Part shown: positions 16,060 to 25,794 of the stretch, in pieces
How the letters are laid out: each line of letters starts with the position of its first letter
How positions within the stretch are numbered: position 1 is the stretch's first letter
Virus record (IMG/VR): IMGVR_UViG_3300022745_001002
Coordinates: 1-47,469 of that record
Direction: 5' to 3' (one strand)
Source of the DNA: a virus
DNA length: 47,469 nucleotides
The notes under the pieces: model-generated
The model's database searches: none
Told to the model about the DNA's origin: nothing
The model's input: the letters and a program-made list of their open reading frames with translations, nothing else
Position numbers and translations under genes: made by a program

Positions 16060-18248
16060 TGTTTTTTCGCCGCCAATTGGGTCCGAGTATAGAAGTCCTG
16101 CAATTCGCCATCACTGGCGGCGCGGCCATAGGTCTGCTGGAAAGCGGCTGCCAAGGCCGGCTTCTCGGTTTTCGGCACCGGCACATAAAACTGTGTGGGT
16201 TCGACCTGGAAGGCGCGGACGGATGTGTCGTAGAACCAACCGCTGTTGGCTTGCGCTCCTTGGGTCAGCAGCGAGTTGGTGATCTGCCGGATATCGTCGT
16301 CATGGGGGTTGCGCTTGGCCTGAGCCTGGAATTGATCCAGAGCCGTCGAGAGACGACCGACGAATTGGTTATAGGTCGCCGCGCCTGAGGTTCCGGCCTT
16401 CGGTGACACATTGACACCGGCGGCCTGTAGCATCGGTTTGGCAATTGCCTGGGCATGCTGCAGACTGATCGCCTTGGTTTCGTCCATCACCGCTTTGTTC
16501 TGCAGACCGGCTTGTTGGTTCATCAGCTCGAGCGTCAGGCTATGGGGGAGTTGGTCGACGTAATCGGTCAGTTTCTCGGAGCGGAAGGCCACCGGGTCGG
16601 TCGCGGCTTCACCCTTGAGCCGATAGAACAGACCAAGAGACTTATCGTCCAGGCGCGGTTCGGCGGCTCGTGCGTTGTGATCGAGCACATTCAAGATGCC
16701 TTGCTGGGTATCCGGAGGGGCCGCCACCCAAGCGGTCTTGAGATCCGGATTGGCCAGCAGTTGATCGAGATTGGCGGGTTTTCCCTGACCGGATTGCGCT
16801 CCCATGGCGGCGGTCAACAGGGTTTGGCGATTGGCCTGGTCGGCGGCGTTCTGGGCGGCTTCGACTTGATGGGCATTGGTCAGGATGTGAGATTTGACCA
16901 AATCGCGCTGGATCGGATCGAGCGGCAAGGCATCGGCCTGTTTCAGCCAGTCCGCCAGATGCGCCTTGACGTCGTTATCGGTGGGCGGCGTGCCCGGCTG
17001 GGGGGCGGCTTTGGCATTGACGGCGGCGACATAGTCGCGGGTTTCCGGGAAGGGAATCTTGGCGGCCCAATCGCTGTCGGACACAGCGCCGGTACGGGGA
17101 TCGCCGATGGTGGTCAGCCACTGATCGACGCGGCCAGGTCCGGCATTATAGGCCGCCAGGGCCAAGGTCTGGTTGCCGCCATAGCGGGTCAGCATGTCCT
17201 TCAGATACTGGGTGCCCAGAGCCTTGTTGTAGTCCGGGTCATTCAGCAGCTTGTCTTCGTCATAGGGCATGTTCAGTTCGGCGGCCACCTGGCGGGCGGT
17301 GGAGGGCATGAGCTGCATCAGTCCCTTGGCGCCTTTCGATGAGATTGCGTCGGGATCGCCCTCACTTTCTTTGCCGATGACGGCATTGACCAGGGCGTCG
17401 CCGTTGGCGGTCGGCTTGCCAGCCATGATGCTGCTGGCGATGGTTCGGGTTTGCTGGGCATCCACCAGGGGCTTCAGCAGTTTTTCCGTCTGGGACTGAT
17501 CCTGTCCGGTCATCTGGCCCATAGCCTGCGATTGATAGAGGTCGCGGGCACCGACCGGGTCATCGATGGCCATGCGGTCGATCCGGGATTTCCAGGCGGC
17601 AGAGAGGAACTGCGACCGCCGCTGGGCCTCCAGCTCTGGGGGCTGGCCGGTATCGGCGGCATGATTGCTGATCTCGGCCAAGCCGGATCTGACGGCCAGG
17701 CCGAAGCGCTTGTCGTCATTGTAATAGCTGGCGGCATCGGACAGGTTGGTCTGCAGGACCGCATCCGAGGACTGATCCTGATAGGCGCGCTGTTGTCCGG
17801 CGGAATGGCGGGCCATGCCATCCAGTTCGATTTCGGTCCGCTTCAGGGCGATGTTGTCGAACAGTTTGCGCTGCTGATCATTGGCCAAGCCGGACATGGT
17901 TTGCTGGCGCAATTGATTGAGGTGATCCAGGGTCGGCTGGTAGGCATCGACGGCATCCTTACCCTGCAAGGCGTAATAGCCGGTCTTGGGGTTGAACAGG
18001 GCGTCGCGCATCTGATTGCTGTAATCGACATAGGCATTTTTGGCCTGAGCATCGTTATCCAGCTCTTGCAAGCGGACGGCCTGTTGCATCAGAACGTCGC
18101 CGCCCTGCTGCACGGCGCCGCCCAGGCGCTGCATGGCTTGCCCCGCCTGCGCCCCGAAGTCATCGGGAGAAACATCGAGATGCTGATAAGGGGTCGGATT
18201 GGTCTGGGGCAGGACCGACTGAGTGTTGATTTGCGGAACGTTGACCAT
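16056..18248 (-). CDS. Internal virion protein with lytic transglycosylase domain (gp15-like position)
   Basis: 730 aa. A soluble lytic transglycosylase domain lies at about residues 285-380: VIGKESEGDPDAISSKGAKG (catalytic Glu near 289), LMQLMPSTAR, LALAAYNAGPG. The flanks are long Gln/Ala-rich helical regions. The enzyme cleaves the glycan strand of peptidoglycan so that the ejection channel can pass the cell wall. Neighbours on both sides are internal virion proteins and overlap by ATGA-type junctions, so it is a virion component rather than the lysis enzyme. In T7 the transglycosylase is fused to gp16; here it is on the preceding protein. Confidence 0.9.
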   Translation of the reverse strand: MVNVPQINTQSVLPQTNPTPYQHLDVSPDDFGAQAGQAMQRLGGAVQQGGDVLMQQAVRLQELDNDAQAKNAYVDYSNQMRDALFNPKTGYYALQGKDAVDAYQPTLDHLNQLRQQTMSGLANDQQRKLFDNIALKRTEIELDGMARHSAGQQRAYQDQSSDAVLQTNLSDAASYYNDDKRFGLAVRSGLAEISNHAADTGQPPELEAQRRSQFLSAAWKSRIDRMAIDDPVGARDLYQSQAMGQMTGQDQSQTEKLLKPLVDAQQTRTIASSIMAGKPTANGDALVNAVIGKESEGDPDAISSKGAKGLMQLMPSTARQVAAELNMPYDEDKLLNDPDYNKALGTQYLKDMLTRYGGNQTLALAAYNAGPGRVDQWLTTIGDPRTGAVSDSDWAAKIPFPETRDYVAAVNAKAAPQPGTPPTDNDVKAHLADWLKQADALPLDPIQRDLVKSHILTNAHQVEAAQNAADQANRQTLLTAAMGAQSGQGKPANLDQLLANPDLKTAWVAAPPDTQQGILNVLDHNARAAEPRLDDKSLGLFYRLKGEAATDPVAFRSEKLTDYVDQLPHSLTLELMNQQAGLQNKAVMDETKAISLQHAQAIAKPMLQAAGVNVSPKAGTSGAATYNQFVGRLSTALDQFQAQAKRNPHDDDIRQITNSLLTQGAQANSGWFYDTSVRAFQVEPTQFYVPVPKTEKPALAAAFQQTYGRAASDGELQDFYTRTQLAAKKQ

Positions 18249-18250
18249 GA

Positions 18251-18904
18251 TCAGAATCCATATCCGCCAGAATAGCCTTTACCGTCGTACCAGCTGGGCG
18301 TCTGGTAGCCCTGGCTGAAGGTTCCGCCGCTGCCGCCGCTGCTGGTGGTGGGGGTGCTGCCGCTCATGGCGTTATAGGTCATCCATTTGCTGGACAGGCT
18401 GGCCGCGCCGCCGATCAGGGCGCTATATCCGTTCAGCTCCCCTGCCGAGGAGGCCCATCCTGCCTGGGCTTCATAGAGATTGGCCTGCGCCCCATAATTG
18501 CCGGCCTGGGCCAAATAATTATAGGCGGTCTTGGAGGCATTGGAGCGGATCGTCAGGGCGTCCAGTTCGCCCATTTCAGCGGTGCCGGCCTGGACATCCG
18601 CAGCGGATCCGGAATCCAGGGACAGGCCGTTGGCGGCCATGGCCACACGCTGAGAAGACATGACCTGCGCCGTCTTCAGCCGCTGCGCCTGCTCTTGGGC
18701 TTCGCCGGCCTGGATCGCCTGGTCGGCGTTCTGCGTGGCGATGATCTGATTGTTATGCGCAACCTGGGCCTGATAATTGGCAGAGGCCTCTTGCGCCTTG
18801 GCCTGCTGCTGCGAGCCCTGATAGGCCATATAGGTGGATGCGGCCGTCGTCGCCATCGAGGCGGCAAAAAGATAAGGTACGGCGGCTGCGGCAACAACGC
18901 ACAT
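18251..18904 (-). CDS. Internal virion protein B (gp14-like)
   Basis: 217 aa. Seen: a hydrophobic, Ala-rich N terminus (AAAAVPYLFAASMATTAAS), a long Gln/Ala helical segment with QAQVAHNNQIIATQNADQA, MSSQRVAMAANGLSLDSGSA, and a Gly/Ser-rich tail. This matches the T7 gp14 group of ejected core proteins that act at the outer membrane. Order gp13-, gp14-, gp15-, gp16-like supports it. Spacing is 3 bases after the DUF2833 gene. Confidence 0.8.
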   Translation of the reverse strand: MCVVAAAAVPYLFAASMATTAASTYMAYQGSQQQAKAQEASANYQAQVAHNNQIIATQNADQAIQAGEAQEQAQRLKTAQVMSSQRVAMAANGLSLDSGSAADVQAGTAEMGELDALTIRSNASKTAYNYLAQAGNYGAQANLYEAQAGWASSAGELNGYSALIGGAASLSSKWMTYNAMSGSTPTTSSGGSGGTFSQGYQTPSWYDGKGYSGGYGF

Positions 18905-18907
18905 CGC

Positions 18908-19363
18908 TTACTCCATCCAGAAGGGGTGGAAGGATTGTCCATGAGGGCCATAGGGTTCCGGCGGACCAAGGGTGAAGCCCAGCCAATGCAGCCAGCGAAT
19001 CGAGACATGATTGCGGGTATCGACATGGTTTCGCAGGCTGGAGAACATTTGGCGCATCAAGGCAACATAGGCGCGGTTCCGGCGCAGGAAGGCCTTTTGG
19101 TGCTGCAGCAAAGCATCGCTGCCCAGCATCCAGGGAGCGCCTTCCGCTGCGATCCAGCTGGTGGCGGCAACGCCGAACATGCAGACCGGCTCGTCATCGA
19201 CCATGCCGGTCCAGGCCATGGGCGAACAGGCCAGCGAAGCGGCCAGGGCGTCCTGGGGCGAGAGCAGCGTCGAGGCGGAAATTTCCGCGACGTCTTGCGC
19301 TCTGAGCCGGGGAGCCAGCAGGGCTGCATGATCTTGGGTCGCGGCAATGACGGAGATCTTCAT
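18908..19363 (-). CDS. DUF2833 protein (gp13-like, acetyltransferase-like fold)
   Basis: 151 aa with the pattern of phage DUF2833 proteins: an early CMFGVAA segment, PWMLGSDALLQHQKAF, and a C-terminal RNHVSIRWLHWLGFTL. These resemble a degenerate GNAT fold. In T7-like phages the gene between the nozzle and gp14 (gp13) helps assemble the internal core. Overlaps the tail-nozzle stop by four bases. Confidence 0.8.
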   Translation of the reverse strand: MKISVIAATQDHAALLAPRLRAQDVAEISASTLLSPQDALAASLACSPMAWTGMVDDEPVCMFGVAATSWIAAEGAPWMLGSDALLQHQKAFLRRNRAYVALMRQMFSSLRNHVDTRNHVSIRWLHWLGFTLGPPEPYGPHGQSFHPFWME

Positions 19364-22230
19364 CCCGGGGTATCTCCCACGTTCAGTTCCGGGATCAGTC
19401 CCAGAAGCGTGAAGGGAAGGGGATCGCTCTGCTGGATCAGGAAGGTTCCCTCGGTGTCCCAGATGGGGGTCAGAACCTGGCGGAGATCACCGGTATAAAG
19501 CGGTAATGCCTGGGTCCAGCCAGAGGGAGGCTGAGGAAATTTGATGGGTTCGAGATCGCTGCTATCGCGGCCGATCTGCAGGCCGCGGCTGTTTTCCAGA
19601 CGCAAGGTGGTGGCGCTGATTTTCTTGCGCTTGCCCTGCACGGTCGGGCTGCCAGCATCGATCGGCAGCGGCTTGACCTGGGCGATGTAAGGCAGACCGA
19701 TGGTGATGACCTTGGCGGCCACATCCAGGGTGATTTGGCCGTTGGTGACCGTCTGGGGAAGTTTGACATAGCCATCCGCCAGAATAGACACCGTAGCGCC
19801 TTCCAGATGGTTCAGGCCGCCGACGGTGGTGGTGGCGGTGCCGCTATATTGCTGTCCGCAATCGACAAACCAGGCCTTGGTGCAGTCAGGCTGATAGCTG
19901 GTGTTCAGCATGTTGCGGCTATGAACCCGTTCGATATAGCGCACCGGCTGCCCGCCATTGACGCCGGGGATCGTTCTGCGGAACACACAATAATGAACGT
20001 CTTCGGGGGCTTCAGAGACCGAGGCGACGGATTCGATGGTGTCCGTTCCCGAATTGCCCGGGCTGTCGCCCCAGGTGAAGCCGTAAACGTCCTGTTCTTT
20101 CAGATAGGTCAGCAGCAAAAATTTTCCGTCAGAGCGGACGGCCATGACCAGATGATGCGGTTGGGCGGCATGAGCCCAATCCAGGATCTGATAGCCATAA
20201 AACAGATGGCTGGAGAGAACCGAGATTTCCGAGCTGGAGAAGCTGTCGGCGTAGAAGTCATAGGCCAGCTGGAGAACCGAGGCTCCCTTTTCCTGAATAT
20301 AGAGGATGCAGTTGTTGATGATCAGCGGCGGAACTTCGGCGGATCCGGAATAGGCCTGGGGCACCACGGCGGTTTGCGCCGGGGTCAGGACATTCGAGTT
20401 GGATCCCGCCGTCAGTTTCCAGGCACCTCCCGAGGTCAGAACCAGCAGGCAGTTCAGCGAGATCAGCCAGCGGATGGAATCGACCTGTTGCGAGGCAATG
20501 GAGACGGTGATGGCATCGGAATCCCGAACCGGGTTCGAGACATCCATATTCTTGTAATTGCTACTTTGCGAGGTCCAGAGGGTTTGCGGGTGCGTGGTGC
20601 CGCCGCCATAGGTTTTACGCTGCTGGAAATAGGTGGCCACCGCCGGATTGTTCAAGCTGGTGGTCAGCTGCGGCGTCAAGACGGCGGTCGTGCCAGCGGT
20701 GGAATCGGTGATGGTGGCGCTGGGGGAGCTATAGCCGCTGCCCTGGGACTGGACGGTTACGGAGCTGATCTGGCCGTTGGTGACGCCCAAACTGATCGCC
20801 GCGCCCGAGCCGGTGCTATCGATGATGGCGACCGTGGGACCGGCATAGTTCTGTCCGGCATTGACGACATAAGCGCCTGTGATCTTCTTCGTGCCAAGAC
20901 TGACGCCATTGCCATCGACAAGCCCGTCGGACGCGGTGATCAGAGAAATCGCGGCCCCGCTGCCATTGCCTGACGATACGCTGATCTTCGGGTTGATATA
21001 GCCCTGGCCGCCATTGACGACGGTCACGCCGGTGATCTTCCCACCAGAGACGGCGGCGGTGAGCTTGGCTCCCAGGCCAATGGTATCCGAGACGATCAGC
21101 GCCGGCGCGGTGCTATAGCCGCTCCCGGCATTGGCGATGGTGACGCCGGTGATCGTGCCATTGACGAAGGGGTTGGTGGCTTGCGGCGGCGCCTGGGTGA
21201 AATCCGGCGAGATATTGGTATCGGTGAAGCTGGTACCGGTGCAGGTGCCGATATAGCCCAGCATGGCCCCTTGAGCGACGTCGGCGTTATAAACGGCGGT
21301 GGCTTTGTAAACAGCGTAGCTGGTGGCCCCGGTCACGCTGTTCCAGGTGATGGTGTTGCTGATCCCTGTATTCTGGTTCAAGGCGGCATTGGTGCAGGTC
21401 ACGATGCTGCTGGCTTCGGACTCTTCGGCGGGCGCGGTGGTCTTGGCTGTCACCACATAGGCGAAATGCCAGGAACCTGAACTGTTGGCCGTGACAGAAA
21501 CACCCGCGGGCGGCTGCACTGCCGGCGTGAAGGTGATGGTCGAGAGCGTCCAGAGCCAATGCTGACTGCGACTGAGATCCCGGGGCGGATGGCTGGGATG
21601 GGTCAGGGTCAGGGTGTCATTGGATTGGGTGGTCTTGAGCAGGGCAAGATCGCTGCCGGCATAGGGCGTGACCAGGGTATAGATCCGCGCGATCGAACCG
21701 CCGCCGCTATAAGCCGACAGGGCGGCGGTGCTGACGGCATGGCCGTCGAGATCGGTCAGGGTCAGGCTGTTGGCGGTGACATTGGCGGCCAGATATTGCC
21801 GGGCCGGGGTTGAGGCCAGGCCGGCCATGCCGGGGCAGGACAGAACATAGAGCTGATCGCCATTGGCATAGCCATGTCCCGGAATGGTCAGAACGCCCGG
21901 GGCGGCCTGGGTGATGGCGGTGATGGTTTGTGCTGGCTCGAGCACATAGCCGCCGGCCATGATGACCCGCATATAGTAATGGCCGAACTCCAAGGCATAG
22001 CTTTGCACCAGATTGAACTGGAATTTGATCAGGCGAACCGGGTTCGCCGAATCCTTGGCGCGACCGATGAACTCCGTACCCGGGCGGTTCGAGACGCCGC
22101 CTTGCGGATGCACGAAGACATTGCGGGCCAGCCGCAAGCCGACATGCACCTTGCCCAGGTCTTGGCGGGCATCGAGGGCGCGGGAGAGTTCGCCGGCGGC
22201 GAAGCTAGGCACAAGCAGCGACTGGGCCAT
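19360..22230 (-). CDS. Tail tubular protein B / nozzle (gp12-like)
   Basis: 956 aa. The N terminus (SFAAGELSRALDARQDLGKV, GGVSNRPGTEFIG, RLIKFQFN) and the ALEFGHYYMRV segment are typical of the podovirus nozzle. It forms the distal tail tube through which DNA leaves. About residues 350-520 contain an inserted Gly-rich beta region with four similar units, each with a GSGY/GQGY/GQNY turn followed by P (see finding). The GGCGAACC palindrome lies within codons reading ANPVRLI near residue 62. Its start shares one base with the end of the gp11-like gene. Confidence 0.9.
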   Translation of the reverse strand: MAQSLLVPSFAAGELSRALDARQDLGKVHVGLRLARNVFVHPQGGVSNRPGTEFIGRAKDSANPVRLIKFQFNLVQSYALEFGHYYMRVIMAGGYVLEPAQTITAITQAAPGVLTIPGHGYANGDQLYVLSCPGMAGLASTPARQYLAANVTANSLTLTDLDGHAVSTAALSAYSGGGSIARIYTLVTPYAGSDLALLKTTQSNDTLTLTHPSHPPRDLSRSQHWLWTLSTITFTPAVQPPAGVSVTANSSGSWHFAYVVTAKTTAPAEESEASSIVTCTNAALNQNTGISNTITWNSVTGATSYAVYKATAVYNADVAQGAMLGYIGTCTGTSFTDTNISPDFTQAPPQATNPFVNGTITGVTIANAGSGYSTAPALIVSDTIGLGAKLTAAVSGGKITGVTVVNGGQGYINPKISVSSGNGSGAAISLITASDGLVDGNGVSLGTKKITGAYVVNAGQNYAGPTVAIIDSTGSGAAISLGVTNGQISSVTVQSQGSGYSSPSATITDSTAGTTAVLTPQLTTSLNNPAVATYFQQRKTYGGGTTHPQTLWTSQSSNYKNMDVSNPVRDSDAITVSIASQQVDSIRWLISLNCLLVLTSGGAWKLTAGSNSNVLTPAQTAVVPQAYSGSAEVPPLIINNCILYIQEKGASVLQLAYDFYADSFSSSEISVLSSHLFYGYQILDWAHAAQPHHLVMAVRSDGKFLLLTYLKEQDVYGFTWGDSPGNSGTDTIESVASVSEAPEDVHYCVFRRTIPGVNGGQPVRYIERVHSRNMLNTSYQPDCTKAWFVDCGQQYSGTATTTVGGLNHLEGATVSILADGYVKLPQTVTNGQITLDVAAKVITIGLPYIAQVKPLPIDAGSPTVQGKRKKISATTLRLENSRGLQIGRDSSDLEPIKFPQPPSGWTQALPLYTGDLRQVLTPIWDTEGTFLIQQSDPLPFTLLGLIPELNVGDTPG
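22032..22048. repeat. 17-bp palindrome GGCGAACCGGGTTCGCC in the nozzle gene
   Basis: Perfect 8+8 palindrome. It encodes part of ANPVRLI, a place where nozzle proteins normally have a conserved arginine strand, so here it may be coding constraint rather than insertion. Confidence 0.55.
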
Positions 22231-22931
22231 CAGCTGCTCGCAATCACGGCGTTGATCAGGCCGGTGCTGTCGCCGCCGCCGCCGCCGCTATAGCCGCGAA
22301 TGGTCAGCCAATCGGGCAGGATCTCGGTGGTTTGCCCATTTTCGACATCATCGACCACGCGGGCCGCCAGAATGATCTGCTGGGCCTGAGCGGCGAGAGC
22401 CTGCACCAGCGATTTATCGCCGGTCAGGGATCCGGCCATGCGGGCCGCCAGCTGGAAGACCAGAGCATCGGCGAAATCGACATCGAAGAGATTGGGGTCG
22501 GTGATGCGGCGGGTATAGACCAATTGCGCCTGGGCCTGATTGGTCAGGATGACGCGATGGGTGGCGTTCGCGCTGTCGTCCCAGGTGGAGAGGGTGTAGG
22601 CAATCGCGCTGCCGCCGCTGACCGGCTGATAGATGCGGCGGAAGCGGAGGCAATCGGCAGGCCAGAAGTAGGAATAGCTCCAGGGCTGCTCGGGCAGTGT
22701 GCTGGTTCCCGCCGGGTTTTCAGCCGTACCGGCGGCGGCGGCCTGGAGGGATAGGGATTTCTGAGCCCGAGCGAAGGCCCAAGGATGCGCCCGCAGCAGC
22801 GAGTCCCGGGTCGGATCGTAATGAATCTGGCATTGATTGGCTTCGGCACTGCCTTCGGTAATCGAGGCAATGGTCGAACGGGTGGTCACTTCCGCCAGGG
22901 CGCGGTTGCAGAGATCTTCCGTGGTGGTCAT
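22230..22931 (-). CDS. Tail tubular protein A / gatekeeper (gp11-like)
   Basis: 233 aa with the family pattern LCNRALAEV near the N terminus, ANQCQIHYDPTRDSLLRAHPWAFARAQ, and the later ALVFQLAARMAGSLTGDKS. It forms the ring between the portal and the nozzle. 1-base overlap with the next gene supports co-translation. Confidence 0.9.
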   Translation of the reverse strand: MTTTEDLCNRALAEVTTRSTIASITEGSAEANQCQIHYDPTRDSLLRAHPWAFARAQKSLSLQAAAAGTAENPAGTSTLPEQPWSYSYFWPADCLRFRRIYQPVSGGSAIAYTLSTWDDSANATHRVILTNQAQAQLVYTRRITDPNLFDVDFADALVFQLAARMAGSLTGDKSLVQALAAQAQQIILAARVVDDVENGQTTEILPDWLTIRGYSGGGGGDSTGLINAVIASS

Positions 22932-22997
22932 GGCTCACCGGTCGCAAGCAGGAGGGAAGAGGGGCCGGCTGGTGAGCAGCCGGCCCAGAGATCAGGA

Positions 22998-23510
22998 TCA
23001 GGATCCGCCGTTGCTCGTGGGGTCTTCCCCCGGGCCGCCGGCTGCCGGATCGCCTTTCTTCTTGGGGTTGGGTTTGCTGGCGTCGGCGGTTTCGGTCGTC
23101 TGTTCGACCGACATGCCGTCGATGGTTTCAGCGGTGGGGGAGGGGGCTCCCCCATCATTGCCATTCGCGGCCTGCTGCCCCTGCTGCAACATCATCTGCT
23201 GCATCATCTGCTGCATCATGGTGACCATGCCCTGGCCGATCCCGGCCGCCAGGGACTGGCCAAAGGCCGTCAGGTCGGCACCGGTCAGCGGCGCAGAGTC
23301 GCCGACCTTGCTCACGGTTTCGGGTTCGAAGTCGCCGGCGGTGGCGAGATAGGCCTTATGCTTTTCCACCAACGCCTCGGCCTCCGCATCCAGCGGCTGC
23401 CAATGGGAGCCTGGAATAACCGTGCTTTCGGGATCGAGGGTGATTTCCTTGCCTTCTTCGATCAGCTGATTGTCGATGAAGGACAGAGCCGTAATCAAGA
23501 AACGAGCCAT
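22998..23510 (-). CDS. Hypothetical structural-module protein with Met/Gln-rich segment
   Basis: 170 aa, no family recognised. N-terminal ~60 residues look folded (FLITALSFIDNQLIEEGKEI), then a Met/Gln run (MMQQMMQQMM) near residue 100 and a Pro/Gly/Asn-rich disordered tail. Lies between the decoration protein and gp11-like genes, so it may belong to the head or connector. Confidence 0.65.
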   Translation of the reverse strand: MARFLITALSFIDNQLIEEGKEITLDPESTVIPGSHWQPLDAEAEALVEKHKAYLATAGDFEPETVSKVGDSAPLTGADLTAFGQSLAAGIGQGMVTMMQQMMQQMMLQQGQQAANGNDGGAPSPTAETIDGMSVEQTTETADASKPNPKKKGDPAAGGPGEDPTSNGGS

Positions 23511-23522
23511 GTTCGGTATTCC

Positions 23523-23990
23523 TTACAGAATGGTGTAGCCGACCGGATAGGTCTTGGCCCCGTCGCTATAGTTGTCGCCGATATCGGCCATCAGGGCGCC
23601 GGCGGTGCCGGTGCCGGTGATGACATAGCGGGCGGCCAGGTAACGCTGGCCGATGGAACCGATGCGCGGATTCATCTCGGCCACGAAGCGGGCCCCGGCG
23701 GTCAGCGAGGCCAGGGGAATGGGGCCGGTGGAACCGATCACGGTGACGTTGGTGGAAATCGCCGCGTCGTCGGCCTGGACGATCTGGCATTCCAGGGAGG
23801 TCAGACCGGCAAAGGCGGTCATGATATTGACCCGCAGGAAGAGATCCACGCCTTCGCCGAGATCGCGCTTCTGGCTGAGATCAAGGACGTAGGTGGAAAT
23901 CACGCTGCCGCTGCCGGTGACGGTCTGCGAGGTGAGGGTGTTGCCGTTATAACTTCCGGACAGCACCATATTAGCGTCGACAATAGCCAT
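23523..23990 (-). CDS. Bbp16-like capsid decoration protein
   Basis: 155 aa, mostly beta, directly after the major capsid gene. Features are STYVLDLSQKRDLGEGVDLF, ECQIVQADDAA and the end RYVITGTGTAGALMADIGDN, which resemble the Bordetella phage BPP-1 Bbp16 group that caps the capsid surface. Position next to the capsid gene fits. Called from memory of the family pattern. Confidence 0.7.
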   Translation of the reverse strand: MAIVDANMVLSGSYNGNTLTSQTVTGSGSVISTYVLDLSQKRDLGEGVDLFLRVNIMTAFAGLTSLECQIVQADDAAISTNVTVIGSTGPIPLASLTAGARFVAEMNPRIGSIGQRYLAARYVITGTGTAGALMADIGDNYSDGAKTYPVGYTIL

Positions 23991-24005
23991 GAAAGTAAAC
24001 TCCTC

Positions 24006-25028
24006 TTAGGCCACGCGGGCTTCGGTCAGCAGCATCTGATCCACTTTACGGACCGGGACGCCCAGGAACTTGGTCTGGCTGTAGTGATGGCCGAACTGGG
24101 TCAGCGCATCTTCGATCGACAGGGCGTTGGTGGACTTATTCAGGGCGGCGATGCGCAGCATGGAAATCAGCGTGCGCGGCATATAGAAGGCCAGACGGCA
24201 ATTGCCGGCGCTGGGGATGCGGTCCATGGCGCGGCTCATCAGATTGATGATCTGGGTGGCGGCGCTGGTGGACTGAGTGCCGGACTGGGCCAGCAGGTCG
24301 GTGATGTTGACGTTGCAGATGCGCACGATATAGCGCCAGTCCTTGACCTTGACGCCGTTCTTCCACATCCACTTGGTGACATGGGCTTCGAACTGGTTGC
24401 CATTGGCATCCAGGACAGTGCGTTCGCCGAGATATTCCTGCTCCAATCCGGCGATGCTGCCCTTGGGGTACAGGCAGGACACGGTTTCCTCGCCCCAGCC
24501 CATCAGCAGGATCGAGGCATTATTGGAGCCGGTGCCGCCGGCATCCAGCAGGTTCTGAGCATTGCCGGCCCCCGAGATCGCCGAATAGCGCGGCATGACG
24601 CCGAGGATCTGGCGATTGTCATTGGCCGGATTGCCATAGAGCATATTCTGCACATAGGCCTGATTCATGGCTTCGATGAAGGGCTTGTTCTCGGACAGCA
24701 GGAATTCGTTGGTACTGCCGTTCAGCTTGGCCAGCTCGGTATCGACCATGCTGCGGCCTTCCATCATACCGGTGGCTTCCTTGACGATGACCGAGGTGGA
24801 CTTGCTGTTGGGCACGCCCTGATTGATCGAGCGGTAATAGATCAGCGGCAGACCGGTGCGCTGGCTATATTCATCGCCGGTCGGCAGGTTGCCTTCGGTG
24901 AAGACAGCATCTTCCAGCATTTCATTGGTCTGGTTGAGGATCTCGGCCACCTTGGCGATCTTACCATTGGGATCGAGGCGGCTGGTGATGTCAGCCAGGG
25001 TCATGTTGTTCGCGGTCAAGACAGCCAT
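24006..25028 (-). CDS. Major capsid protein (BPP-1 type)
   Basis: 340 aa. N terminus with TLADITSRLDPNGKIAKVAE, then LPTGDEYSQRTGLPLIYYRS and ESRSMVD-like (MMEGRSMVDTELAKLNG), AFIEAM.QAYVQNMLYGNP. These fit the coat protein of BPP-1-like podoviruses with the HK97 fold. Scaffold upstream and decoration protein downstream support it. Spacing of 24 bases from the scaffold gene. Confidence 0.9.
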   Translation of the reverse strand: MAVLTANNMTLADITSRLDPNGKIAKVAEILNQTNEMLEDAVFTEGNLPTGDEYSQRTGLPLIYYRSINQGVPNSKSTSVIVKEATGMMEGRSMVDTELAKLNGSTNEFLLSENKPFIEAMNQAYVQNMLYGNPANDNRQILGVMPRYSAISGAGNAQNLLDAGGTGSNNASILLMGWGEETVSCLYPKGSIAGLEQEYLGERTVLDANGNQFEAHVTKWMWKNGVKVKDWRYIVRICNVNITDLLAQSGTQSTSAATQIINLMSRAMDRIPSAGNCRLAFYMPRTLISMLRIAALNKSTNALSIEDALTQFGHHYSQTKFLGVPVRKVDQMLLTEARVA

Positions 25029-25052
25029 GGTTCAGGTTCCTTTGCTGGGCGG

Positions 25053-25787
25053 TCAGGCTTTGGGTTTGGCGAAAAGAAGATCCGCGGCGCTCGGTTTGTC
25101 TCCTTGCGGCGCGCGGCCCGCCACGAAGGAGCCTTCGCCCATGCTCTGGCCCAGACGGACGAAGAAGCGGACGATGTCGGGATGGTTGGCGGCGCCGGTG
25201 GCTGCCAGCGCCTGGGTCAAGGCCTGGCCTTCCGCCGTGGTCTTGATCAGCGGATTGTCGGCCGACGGCTGAAACAGGCGGCTCGAGGCGGCGATATTGG
25301 CCGCCAGCTTGTCGCCGCCGATCTCGGGATCGGCCATGATCTGCTGGCGCCACTGCTCCTGGGTGTCGAACCACAGCTTGTAGGGCGCTTCCAGCAGCTC
25401 GCGCATCTTGGCGGCTTCGAAGGTCACCAGTTGCTGCGCCTGCTCTTGGGTCAGGTTCAGCTCTTTGGCCAGGCCCTTGAAGGCTTCGGTGCGCTCGGCA
25501 TCGACGGTCACGCCCTCGGGCAGCGTGAAGTCGGCATAGCTTTCCGGCGCACCCTTGGGCGCGTCGTCGGTTTCCTCCTGGGGCGGATCGTCACCTGGAT
25601 TGGGCGGCGTCTTATCGTCCGGGTTCGGCGGCGGATCGGCGGGAGGCGTCTTATCGTCCGGGGCCGGCGGCGGATCGGTCAGCAGACTGCCGGGGGGCGT
25701 CAGCGCCGGCGGGCTGGCGGGCGGGGTCGTCGGATCGGTGGGCGGAGTTGCGGGGGGCGTTGCCGGGGCAGTGGTTTCGGGGGCCAT
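25053..25787 (-). CDS. Scaffold-like protein with proline-rich N terminus
   Basis: 244 aa. The first ~85 residues are low-complexity Pro/Asp/Thr repeats (several copies of PDDKTPP or close). The rest is helical, with FTLPEGVTVDAERTEAFKGL, a phrase typical of phage scaffold proteins, then LAKELNLTQEQAQQLV. Scaffolds guide capsid assembly and leave before DNA packaging. It stands between Bbp19-like and capsid genes. Confidence 0.8.
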   Translation of the reverse strand: MAPETTAPATPPATPPTDPTTPPASPPALTPPGSLLTDPPPAPDDKTPPADPPPNPDDKTPPNPGDDPPQEETDDAPKGAPESYADFTLPEGVTVDAERTEAFKGLAKELNLTQEQAQQLVTFEAAKMRELLEAPYKLWFDTQEQWRQQIMADPEIGGDKLAANIAASSRLFQPSADNPLIKTTAEGQALTQALAATGAANHPDIVRFFVRLGQSMGEGSFVAGRAPQGDKPSAADLLFAKPKA

Positions 25788-25794
25788 GATGGTC

